Source of the DNA: Chitinivibrionales bacterium
Lineage (GTDB): Bacteria; Fibrobacterota; Chitinivibrionia; Chitinivibrionales; JANQEN01
Direction: 5' to 3'
Length of the DNA stretch: 64,000 nucleotides
Assembly: GCA_028278335.1 (NCBI GenBank)
Contig: JANQEN010000217.1
Span: 1-64,000, forward strand
Part shown: positions 18,175 through 26,475 of the stretch, piece after piece
Position numbering within the stretch: position 1 is the stretch's first letter
How the letters are laid out: each line of letters opens with the position of its first letter
The notes under the pieces: generated by a model
Seen by the model: only the letters and a program-made list of their open reading frames with translations
The model's database searches: none
Told to the model about the DNA's origin: nothing
Translations under genes and position numbers: made by a program

Positions 18175-19299
18175 TTACTTTCTCAAAGTATCAAGATACA
18201 GCTTTGTCTTTTTTTCAACAAGAGTGTAGGCTATAAGAGCGATTATGCAACAAAAGGGTATGCCCAATAGCCAAAAATAAGTTGATTTAAAGGGAAAGTT
18301 ACCATTAAGAATTAATTGAATAATTATATAAAAGAGATAAATTGATGCTATATGAGTTGCATATAAGGAATAACTAAATTTACCAATCCAAGACAAAAGT
18401 TTAATCTTAATTTTGTGTGTATGAAAGTTTACAACACAAATAATGGTTATGATGGAAGTAATTAATGCTGACAAACGGGTGATTTCAGAATATTTATATC
18501 GTAGAAAAATAATTAACCCTAAAAGACCTAATAAAGAAAGACATAAAACGACTTTTTTCATATGAACCCATTTGCATACAGTATCCCAATTCTTTAATGC
18601 TAAAATGCCAATGATAAAATAGAGATTAAATCCCATAAAATATGCAGATACAATATTTTCAACTGCGTGAAGTTGGCCATACACAATCCAACCTATTATG
18701 TAGAGTACCAATGAAATCACAACAGACATCTTAAAACGCAGAAGTAAAAGAGGAGATAAAAAATAGAAAATTACTTCATGGGTTAAAGACCAAAATTGTC
18801 CCACCAATGGTCCCCTAGTAATATAAAGTAAATTAGACACGACTATTTTAACGTTTAAGAAATTATCAGATCCATAGAGCCTTTTTAACAGGTATCCACT
18901 TTTTTGGTCTTTAAAGACATCGGGAATAAATAATACTAAAAGTAAATGAACTGCAATTGCCCATACCAAGGCTAAAATATAGGGAGGGTACAACCTAACA
19001 AGCCGTCTAAAATAAAATCCCTTTAGTGGAGGTTTATTTCGTAAACTGTAGGCTATAGAAAAACCGGATAAAACAAAAAAGAATATGACAAATTCTCCAC
19101 CATATCTGGTTAAATAAAGAGACGCCATTTTTAGATAGTCAAAAACACTCCATGCTTGTCTTGGATACATAGTAGAATATTCAAGAATACCAATAAACAA
19201 GAGTGCCCGACAGTGACCAATGGTAACACTTAATGAGGCAAATCCGCGTAAAGAATCGAGGATGGAAAAATCTAATTTGTTACTTGTTTTTGTTTTCAT
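18175..19299 (-). CDS. Acyltransferase 3 family (OafA/YrhL-like) membrane protein
   Basis: LDSLRGFASLSVTIGH, FFFVLSGFSIAYS, RRLVRLYPPYILAL, GKFSYSLYATH motifs. Confidence 0.85.
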   Translation of the reverse strand: MKTKTSNKLDFSILDSLRGFASLSVTIGHCRALLFIGILEYSTMYPRQAWSVFDYLKMASLYLTRYGGEFVIFFFVLSGFSIAYSLRNKPPLKGFYFRRLVRLYPPYILALVWAIAVHLLLVLFIPDVFKDQKSGYLLKRLYGSDNFLNVKIVVSNLLYITRGPLVGQFWSLTHEVIFYFLSPLLLLRFKMSVVISLVLYIIGWIVYGQLHAVENIVSAYFMGFNLYFIIGILALKNWDTVCKWVHMKKVVLCLSLLGLLGLIIFLRYKYSEITRLSALITSIITIICVVNFHTHKIKIKLLSWIGKFSYSLYATHIASIYLFYIIIQLILNGNFPFKSTYFWLLGIPFCCIIALIAYTLVEKKTKLYLDTLRK

Positions 19300-19387
19300 A
19301 AATTTAAAGCATAACTCGCTCGGAAAAATAGTGTATACCTATCTATTATAAAATTAATCGCACAAAAATTCCCTTCTAAAAGAATAA

Positions 19388-21127
19388 TTGAATTACCCCA
19401 CATATCCGTATATAATTAAGGAGGGTAAAAACACAGTAAGGATTAGAATAATGCCGGGTTTACGATCACAGTTGCTTAAAATTCAACGCTCTGTATTTAA
19501 TAGAAATCTGCGGCGTATCAAAGAGATGCTTGCCTATGATGCACATCTGCAGCGTTACTCAAAGCAGTATTATCGCAATTTGCGACACTACGATTCTGTG
19601 TCGACCAAGGCAGACCTTATCCGGCGGATTATTACCAGTGATGTGGTGTATCATGGGGATTATCACACCTTAAAACAGTCGCAACGGTCAGTGCTTCGCA
19701 TACTTCGTGAGATTGTTGAAAAGCGGCCGGTGATTCTCTGCTTGGAGATGTTTCATGGAGTGGATCAGCGTTTTTTAGATCAGTATATGTACAAGGAGAT
19801 CACCCGAAAAGAGTTTCATAAAAAGATCAATTACTCGAAAACTTGGGGTTTTAAATGGGAGCATTGGAAACCGGTCATTGATATGTGCAAAAAGAGAAAG
19901 ATTCCTGTGTATGGAATCAACTCTACCTCAACCAGAGATTCTTTAAAAAATCGAGATGTATACTCCTCAAAAATAATTGGGCGATTGATAATCCGGCACC
20001 CTGATGCCTTGGTATATGTGGTGGATGGCGATTATCATATTGCGCCAAGCCATCTGCCATCGCAGGTAGATAAAAAACTTGCCGAGTTTGATATTGAGGT
20101 AAAGCGAACCATTATATATCAAAATTCAGCCAATCTGTATTGGCAGCTTGCCCATGATCGAAAAGAGGATGCCTCAATTGTGCAGGTAAATGAGGAGAGT
20201 TTTTGCCTCATGAATACTACTCCGGCAAATAAGCTGCAATCTTACCTCAACTGGCTCGACTACTCTGATGATGCCTATCATCCGGTTCAGGAGGAGTGGG
20301 AGGATTCACCTCAGCAAACAGGAAGTACTTCGGTTCCTGAGATGGTACGAAGGATCTGCAATATTTTGGAGTTACCCTATCCTGAGGAGGAGATACAGAA
20401 TTTAGAGGTCTATTACGGTTCCAATCTTGAGTTTATGGGTATACTCAACAAAAGGCCCGAGCTTGCTACGCTAATCCCTCTGGTAAAGCAAAAGATAAAG
20501 CGAAGTGAAGGTTTTTTTATTGAATACTTCCGGGATGGTATTGATGCCTATCTTATCTATTTACCTACCTCGAGCATCAACATAGCAGCGGAAGAGGCAA
20601 CTCATTTTCTTAATGCTCTTCTGCGGCGGCGGCAGCATGGAAAGTCAAAACCCTTTGATCAATTTTATTCTATGGTCATGACCGAGGCTATTGGATTCTT
20701 TGGCTCGAAGCTTATCAATGATCGGCGGAAGGTGCAGACCAGGCATGCCTGTAGAAAATTCATGGGCTCCTTTAAAACAAAAAAGCCAAACAGAGAGGAG
20801 CGGGAAAAGATCGATCTCTGCTCGCTTATCCTTAAACACCGCTATCTGGAAAACATCTCAAAAAAACCCCATGACTTTACAAAGAAATTTAGTGACCTTT
20901 ACAAAACGCGCTCCCCAATACGGGGGACTCTGGCAACTCAGTTAGGGTATATGTTAGGTGATAAACTCTTTTATGCAGTAAAGAAGCGACGCTTTCCCTT
21001 AAAGGAGATTATCGATCTCTTTAATGATCCCTTTGACAAACCCTTGAGTGCCTTTACCACCTATATGGATATTTCTACTCGCCTAGCTCGCTTGCGAGGG
21101 CAAAAGAAGAGTCAGCCTCACTTATAG
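19388..21127 (+). CDS. ChaN-like (Tiki superfamily) domain protein with C-terminal extension
   Basis: VVYHGDYHTLKQSQ...RPVILCLEMFHGVDQRFLDQY...VVDGDYHIAPSHLP; no obvious signal peptide; start codon uncertain. Confidence 0.65.
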   Translation: MNYPTYPYIIKEGKNTVRIRIMPGLRSQLLKIQRSVFNRNLRRIKEMLAYDAHLQRYSKQYYRNLRHYDSVSTKADLIRRIITSDVVYHGDYHTLKQSQRSVLRILREIVEKRPVILCLEMFHGVDQRFLDQYMYKEITRKEFHKKINYSKTWGFKWEHWKPVIDMCKKRKIPVYGINSTSTRDSLKNRDVYSSKIIGRLIIRHPDALVYVVDGDYHIAPSHLPSQVDKKLAEFDIEVKRTIIYQNSANLYWQLAHDRKEDASIVQVNEESFCLMNTTPANKLQSYLNWLDYSDDAYHPVQEEWEDSPQQTGSTSVPEMVRRICNILELPYPEEEIQNLEVYYGSNLEFMGILNKRPELATLIPLVKQKIKRSEGFFIEYFRDGIDAYLIYLPTSSINIAAEEATHFLNALLRRRQHGKSKPFDQFYSMVMTEAIGFFGSKLINDRRKVQTRHACRKFMGSFKTKKPNREEREKIDLCSLILKHRYLENISKKPHDFTKKFSDLYKTRSPIRGTLATQLGYMLGDKLFYAVKKRRFPLKEIIDLFNDPFDKPLSAFTTYMDISTRLARLRGQKKSQPHL

Positions 21128-22921
21128 CTAAGGTCCAGCTTTTCTCACCACGCGGAAGCCACAATCCGCATAGGAATTACTTTCAGAAAGATGTCGCCAA
21201 GAACTGGTGCAGAGCTTTTTAAAGTTTAGGTAACTGCCACCGCGAAGCACATGTTTTAAACCAAAGTCAATTCCTGTTGGGTTAATAGCAAGGCCACTCT
21301 GTAGACTTTGCATATAGTAAAGCGAGAGTGTGTCCGCTGTGGTGGTGTCACTTTTATCATTACACCACTCCATGATATTTCCCGAAAGGGCATAGAAACC
21401 ATTAATTGTTGGCGGGGTGGTAACAACTTTCAATACAGAAGAACCTTGACCGGTATTATGGTTGAACTGTGTTTCAACACTGTTGTATCCCCAAGGATAC
21501 CGTCGCTTCCGGCTCCAATTGTTTAAGTATGATCCTGATTGAGCATACTCATACTCTGCTTCAGTTGGTAGACGATAGCCAGATTTTGCAAAGTCGCAGA
21601 CAAGGCTGTCGTTGTAACAGGACTCCTTTGAGTCAATAGTTGAGAGATAGTTGCAGAACCGAGCTGCTCCAACCCAATACACACCAGCTGTAGGTAAGTT
21701 TAAAGATGTTACTCTACATTTATACAGGCTATCAAGAGTGTCGCGATAGATTGGTTGACCAGGTATTCTAAGATTGATAAGCGTATCCACAAGCGAATCG
21801 GGTGCTCTTTTAAGGAGCACCTTTTCAATGGTGTCGGTAGTTGAATCCACATACAGGTGGATAGCCAATGTGTCAAGGGAGTTGAGAAACGCTACATATT
21901 GACTGTTAGAAATCTCCTGTCTTCCCAGATAAAAGGAGGAGAGAAATACCTCATGAACTGGTTTTCCCGGACCATTGACTTGTCCTCTTGTTGTTTGTTT
22001 ATCTTGCCATATATCGCCCATAGCAAAGAGTCCACCTCGAATACCGAGCAATTCGTAATTACTACTTGTCGCTATAGAGATCGGTGGCATGGTGTCAAAG
22101 GTTGATAGGTAGGCATGGGGAAGTACAAAGGTGCTGTCATATCCTCCTAAACTGTCAAGTGTTGTTGGGTCGCTATAGATCCAGGTCGAACAGGGATAGG
22201 GTGCGCCTTTGCTCACACGAGCTGTTGTGGATATACTGATCTTATAAGCACGGTTCTTTTGTGCCGGTATAAGGGCGACCGAGTCAGTAGCAGCTGCGGA
22301 TAAAGAGTCGATGGTAGTGCCAACTGAATCTCTAAGAAATATCAGGTAGGAGAGGACCTCTAAGCTGTCATAGGGGTACCAACTGACCATCGCATTGAAC
22401 CCATCGTAGGAGATACTTTTAAGCTTAGGAGGTTTTGGCTGCCATAAACGGGCTGGCTGGTAGATGTTGGGGCGGTTGCTATAGAGGGTGTCCGTAACAG
22501 CACCACTGGTTGGATCAACCAGAATTTTAAAGGCTGCATAGTTGACCCAATAGGTTTGGTTTATGGTAAGTCCCTCAAAGATGTAAGTGGTGTCTTTTGT
22601 GATAAAGACATCGATGTAATTCTGGGCCCCATCATAGAGATAGATAAGGTACTTAATCGTGTCTGGTGATGTGTGAGCAACCGGGGACCACTGTGCACGA
22701 AATCGACCGGAAAGAGTGGAATCTGCTCCAGTATCAATAATGCGCACCGAGTCAACCCGCAGGTTTGTTGGTGCAGAAATAGTGTCCGGCACAGGATCTG
22801 GCGGAATATCAGGAAAATCATCTTCGGTACAGAAGAAGTAGGTTGCAGCAAGTGCCAGCAATAACCAGAGAGGGAGTAATTTTTTAATCATTGTTTGTGT
22901 ATTGTATTGAGGATCTGTCAT
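21128..22921 (-). CDS. Lipoprotein with Fn3-like repeats and FGE-sulfatase domain
   Basis: Lipobox-like ATYFCTED; Fn3-like segments; YRLPTEAEYEYAQSG, ALSGNIMEWCND, LRGGSYLN, CGFRVVRKA. Confidence 0.8.
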   Translation of the reverse strand: MTDPQYNTQTMIKKLLPLWLLLALAATYFFCTEDDFPDIPPDPVPDTISAPTNLRVDSVRIIDTGADSTLSGRFRAQWSPVAHTSPDTIKYLIYLYDGAQNYIDVFITKDTTYIFEGLTINQTYWVNYAAFKILVDPTSGAVTDTLYSNRPNIYQPARLWQPKPPKLKSISYDGFNAMVSWYPYDSLEVLSYLIFLRDSVGTTIDSLSAAATDSVALIPAQKNRAYKISISTTARVSKGAPYPCSTWIYSDPTTLDSLGGYDSTFVLPHAYLSTFDTMPPISIATSSNYELLGIRGGLFAMGDIWQDKQTTRGQVNGPGKPVHEVFLSSFYLGRQEISNSQYVAFLNSLDTLAIHLYVDSTTDTIEKVLLKRAPDSLVDTLINLRIPGQPIYRDTLDSLYKCRVTSLNLPTAGVYWVGAARFCNYLSTIDSKESCYNDSLVCDFAKSGYRLPTEAEYEYAQSGSYLNNWSRKRRYPWGYNSVETQFNHNTGQGSSVLKVVTTPPTINGFYALSGNIMEWCNDKSDTTTADTLSLYYMQSLQSGLAINPTGIDFGLKHVLRGGSYLNFKKLCTSSWRHLSESNSYADCGFRVVRKAGP

Positions 22922-23016
22922 ATCTATATATTCGGTTATTAAAATAAATTATTGAGGGTGGTGGTATGATTATATCAATCTATTATTCAATTAATATAAT
23001 ACTTTAAGAAAATAAT

Positions 23017-23165
23017 CCGGGGGGAAGTCCCCCCGCATCAAGCTTCCTTCGCACCTTTGAACTGTTTGCATCCACAAACTCAGTTTCGCCTAGCCGGCGA
23101 ACCAGTGTTTGCGGGCAAACAGTAACGCATGTGCTCAGGTGATCTTGATGGCTCCCCCTTTTTTT
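23017..23165. repeat. Nested-palindrome intergenic element
   Basis: GGGGGGAAGTCCCCCC, CATCAAG...CTTGATG, GTTTGCatccaCAAAC, TCGCCtagccGGCGA, GTTTGCgggCAAAC. Confidence 0.5.
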
Positions 23166-23178
23166 ATTCGATATTTAG

Positions 23179-23205
23179 TCATTGCGAGCGTCGCGTGGCA
23201 ATCTC
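23179..23205. repeat. REP-like palindrome
   Basis: TCATTGCGAGCGTCGCGTGGCAATCTC, with palindromic ends ATTGC...GCAAT. Confidence 0.5.
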
Positions 23206-23299
23206 ATGATAATAAATAATAATGGTTGATACATTATGTTTACAATGATACTGGTAAGACTTTGGTAGAAAGGTGAAAGTAAAATCAAGTTATTTGATT

Positions 23300-24247
23300 T
23301 TAGTTCTCTTTTAATAACGACTCTTTTGCCTTTTCAATACCTTGGAGGTTGTTGATGTTGAATACCGGGGTAGAGCGGGCAAAGCCATTGACGCGAATCA
23401 AACCGGAGAGGACACGACCTGGGCCAATTTCAAAGAAGGTGTCTATTTCCATAGCTTTACAGGTTTCCATACACTCACGCCAAAATACAGGACTGGTGAG
23501 TTGATAGGTAACAAGATGCTTTATAGTTGTCGGGTGCTTTTCTGGCTTGGTGGTTGCATTGAGGATCAGGGTTGTGTGTGGTTTGTTGAATGTTTTTAAA
23601 TCAATCCAGGATTCAAAGGCTTCCCGAGCTGATGTAATAAAGTGGCTGTGCCAAGGGCCGGAGACCACAATTTCCCGGCATTTGCCCCGCTCCTCCTGCT
23701 TGACACGCTGAACAAAGCGGTCAAGGGTATCTCTACTCCCAGAGAGCACGATTTGATTCGGTGCGTTATCATTGGCAAGAGAGATATGGTCAGGTTCGTT
23801 TAACTCATCGAGGATCTCCTCGACCCGTTCAAGCGGTACAAAGAGGACCGCCATCATTGTGCCATCACAGCGACTGGCTGCCTCATCCATATGTTTTCCC
23901 CGAAAGGCGGCCATAGTTATGGCCATGCGATCATCCACCACACCAGCAGCAGCAAGAGCGGTTATCTCTCCTAAGGAGTGTCCCATCACCACATCAGCTC
24001 TAATGTCGGCCTCGCGTAGATGTCGATGGTACCCAAGGGAAACCGCACAGAGTAAGGGCTGTAGATATTGTGCCTTTAATAGCTCCTTTTCAGGACCCCG
24101 TAAACAGAGCTGTTCCAAATCCTTTTGGGTGTACTCGCTGGCATAGGCAATCAACTCCCGAAAGTAATTATCCGTTTTAAAGAGATCCTTGGCCATGCCG
24201 ATCTCCTGTGAGCCTTGTCCTGGGAAAAGAAATGCTATTTTTGCCAT
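23300..24247 (-). CDS. fabD: Malonyl-CoA:ACP transacylase
   Basis: FLFPGQGSQEIGM, GHSLGEITALAAAG, FFEIGPGRVLSGL; ATG at 24247 preferred over the upstream-extended ORF. Confidence 0.9.
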   Translation of the reverse strand: MAKIAFLFPGQGSQEIGMAKDLFKTDNYFRELIAYASEYTQKDLEQLCLRGPEKELLKAQYLQPLLCAVSLGYHRHLREADIRADVVMGHSLGEITALAAAGVVDDRMAITMAAFRGKHMDEAASRCDGTMMAVLFVPLERVEEILDELNEPDHISLANDNAPNQIVLSGSRDTLDRFVQRVKQEERGKCREIVVSGPWHSHFITSAREAFESWIDLKTFNKPHTTLILNATTKPEKHPTTIKHLVTYQLTSPVFWRECMETCKAMEIDTFFEIGPGRVLSGLIRVNGFARSTPVFNINNLQGIEKAKESLLKEN

Positions 24248-24260
24248 GTAATGATCTTTC

Positions 24261-24998
24261 TTAAGAAACGGTGGCTGTAAGACCACCATCAACGATAATT
24301 TCTTGGCCTACAACATAGGAGGCCTGGTCCGAGGCTAAAAAGGTTACCACCTTTGCAACCTCCTCTGGCGTGCCAAAGCGCTTGAGCAAAATACGCTCTT
24401 TATTATCCCGCTTTACTTGCCTGGGCATGACTGCTGTCATGTCCGTATCAATAAAGCCTGGTACCACCGCATTGACCCGTATTCCCTTGGGGCCAAATTC
24501 TGCAGCAAGGGCACGGGTAAAGGCCAAGAGTGCACCCTTTGATGCGGCATAGTTTGTTTGACCACCCACGCCAATTAGACCAGCAATAGAGGCCACATTG
24601 ACGATGGCCCCTTTCTGTGCAGTTAACATGGGACGACTTACCGCTCTAACCCAGCGAAAGACGCCATTAATGTTGGTGTCTAATACTTTATCCCACTCTT
24701 CAAAGGGCATCAACATGAGAAACATGTCTGCGGTTATGCCAGCGTTGTTTATCAACACATCAATGGTATTTGCTTCATTAAGGATTGCGCTAAGCGTGGT
24801 GTCAATAGCTTTGGGGTCCCTCTGAGAGCATTTAAAAGCGGTGGCATCACACTCCTTCGCCAAGGAACGTGCCTCTTCTTCATGGTTGTTGAAAGTAAAA
24901 TAGACTCGATCACCGGCAGCACAAAATTCCTTAACAATAGCCCGACCGATACCGCGGGACCCTCCGGTGACAATGATATTTCTTTTTGTTGATTCCAT
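24261..24998 (-). CDS. fabG: 3-oxoacyl-ACP reductase
   Basis: VTGGSRGIGRAI, NNAGIT, YAASKGALLAFTRALA, SDQASYVVGQEIIVDGG. Confidence 0.9.
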   Translation of the reverse strand: MESTKRNIIVTGGSRGIGRAIVKEFCAAGDRVYFTFNNHEEEARSLAKECDATAFKCSQRDPKAIDTTLSAILNEANTIDVLINNAGITADMFLMLMPFEEWDKVLDTNINGVFRWVRAVSRPMLTAQKGAIVNVASIAGLIGVGGQTNYAASKGALLAFTRALAAEFGPKGIRVNAVVPGFIDTDMTAVMPRQVKRDNKERILLKRFGTPEEVAKVVTFLASDQASYVVGQEIIVDGGLTATVS

Positions 24999-25006
24999 AG
25001 AGTGGT

Positions 25007-26113
25007 TTAGAGCTCGTCCAGTTTGACACTCAAGCTTTTAGGCATGATTGGTGGCATTGAAATGGTTGTAACCTGATCATCCGACCCTTCAACAGTAAAT
25101 GTTAAGCCGGCATAGGCAAGATCAACAGAAAAGAGGGCCAGCCCAATTTTTCGATTAAGAATAGGAGAATAACAGACAGCCTCCACTGTGGCAACAGATT
25201 TGCCTTCATACATAATATGTGCTCCTTCAGTAAAGGAGTCACAATCACCAAGAGCACTGACACCAATTATCTTTTTTGTCAATCCCTCTTCACGTCGCTT
25301 TTGTATTGCCTCTTGACCGATATAGGAGTCCTTGTCAAAATCGATCATCCATTGGAGCCCTAAAGAGAGAGGGTCCTTTACGTGCATACCTTCGGCAAAG
25401 ATATTAAAGAAGCGTCCCTCTAAACGGAGATCGTTATGAATAGCAACACCACAGAGACCACCCTTATGTTTTTTTGCAGCCTCTAAAAGGGTGGAAAAAA
25501 GTTTCTCTCCCAGCTCTTTGGGGGCCATAATCAGGTAGCCAAACTCCGAGGTTTTGCCAGCCCGAAATAGATGAATTTCTGTGTCCTCAAAGGGATACAT
25601 CTCAATAGAGAGATAGGGAAGACCCAATACATCAGTCCCAAAAACTTCCTTGGCAACACTCCAAGCTTTAAAGCCATCTATACTTATGACAATCTGCTCA
25701 TCAGTAACATTTTTACACTCTGCTTCAGCAGCACCCTGTGAATCTAAAATTTGTTGAAGAGTAGCATCGTCAACAATGCTTTCACAGAGAAGCACATACT
25801 CTTCATCATTATTGGCGATAAAACAGTCTGCTACTATCTGCCCATCGTCATTGGCTAAAAAGGTATGTAAGACTCTGCCAAAACGGGTTTTTGCCACATT
25901 TCCAGCCACAAGTCCGTCTAAAAAGTCCAATGCTGTTTCTTCTGGAATCACATACTTTTGCATAAAGGAGAAGTCTGTGATGCCAACAGAGTCTCGTATA
26001 TATCCATACTCTTTATCATTATCATGGGTGAGTAAAGGAATTTCGATGCCGAAACGATCACCAAAGGTGACGTTGTTCGCTTCTAAGTTATTTTTTAAGG
26101 GTACTGTTCTCAT
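25007..26113 (-). CDS. GcvT-like folate-dependent aminomethyltransferase family protein (orphan)
   Basis: FGDRFGIEIPL, VGITDFSFMQKY, LRLEGRFFNIFAEGM, DPLSLGLQWMIDFDKDSYIGQEAI. No other glycine-cleavage genes in the window. Confidence 0.75.
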   Translation of the reverse strand: MRTVPLKNNLEANNVTFGDRFGIEIPLLTHDNDKEYGYIRDSVGITDFSFMQKYVIPEETALDFLDGLVAGNVAKTRFGRVLHTFLANDDGQIVADCFIANNDEEYVLLCESIVDDATLQQILDSQGAAEAECKNVTDEQIVISIDGFKAWSVAKEVFGTDVLGLPYLSIEMYPFEDTEIHLFRAGKTSEFGYLIMAPKELGEKLFSTLLEAAKKHKGGLCGVAIHNDLRLEGRFFNIFAEGMHVKDPLSLGLQWMIDFDKDSYIGQEAIQKRREEGLTKKIIGVSALGDCDSFTEGAHIMYEGKSVATVEAVCYSPILNRKIGLALFSVDLAYAGLTFTVEGSDDQVTTISMPPIMPKSLSVKLDEL

Positions 26114-26406
26114 GCTGCTTCCCCCTGTTTATCTTGCTCTGAGATAATAAAATCAACAATTGTGTTGATTGAACGAAGCACAGAGGTATTGTTGTCGGGG
26201 ATTTTGATGTTAAAGGCATTTTCAACACAGAGTACAATCTCTAAAACGTCCAATGAGTCTAATCCAAGTCCCGCTCCAATGAGGGAGACATCTTCGTGGA
26301 GATCCTCTGCAGTATAAGGAAGGTTGAGACGGTTGATCAGATCCTCTTTAAAGGTCGTGATTACCGCTTTTCGTCTTTCAATGATCCGTTGTATATCTTC
26401 TGGCAT
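26110..26406 (-). CDS. Acyl carrier protein
   Basis: GAGLGLDSLDVLEIVLCVENAFNIKIPD (4'-phosphopantetheine Ser in DSL). Confidence 0.9.
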   Translation of the reverse strand: MPEDIQRIIERRKAVITTFKEDLINRLNLPYTAEDLHEDVSLIGAGLGLDSLDVLEIVLCVENAFNIKIPDNNTSVLRSINTIVDFIISEQDKQGEAA

Positions 26407-26475
26407 GGCATCAACTTCTTATGGCTTAGCTAAAAATTTGAATTCAGAAAAGGAAAACGGAGTAAAAATAATATC

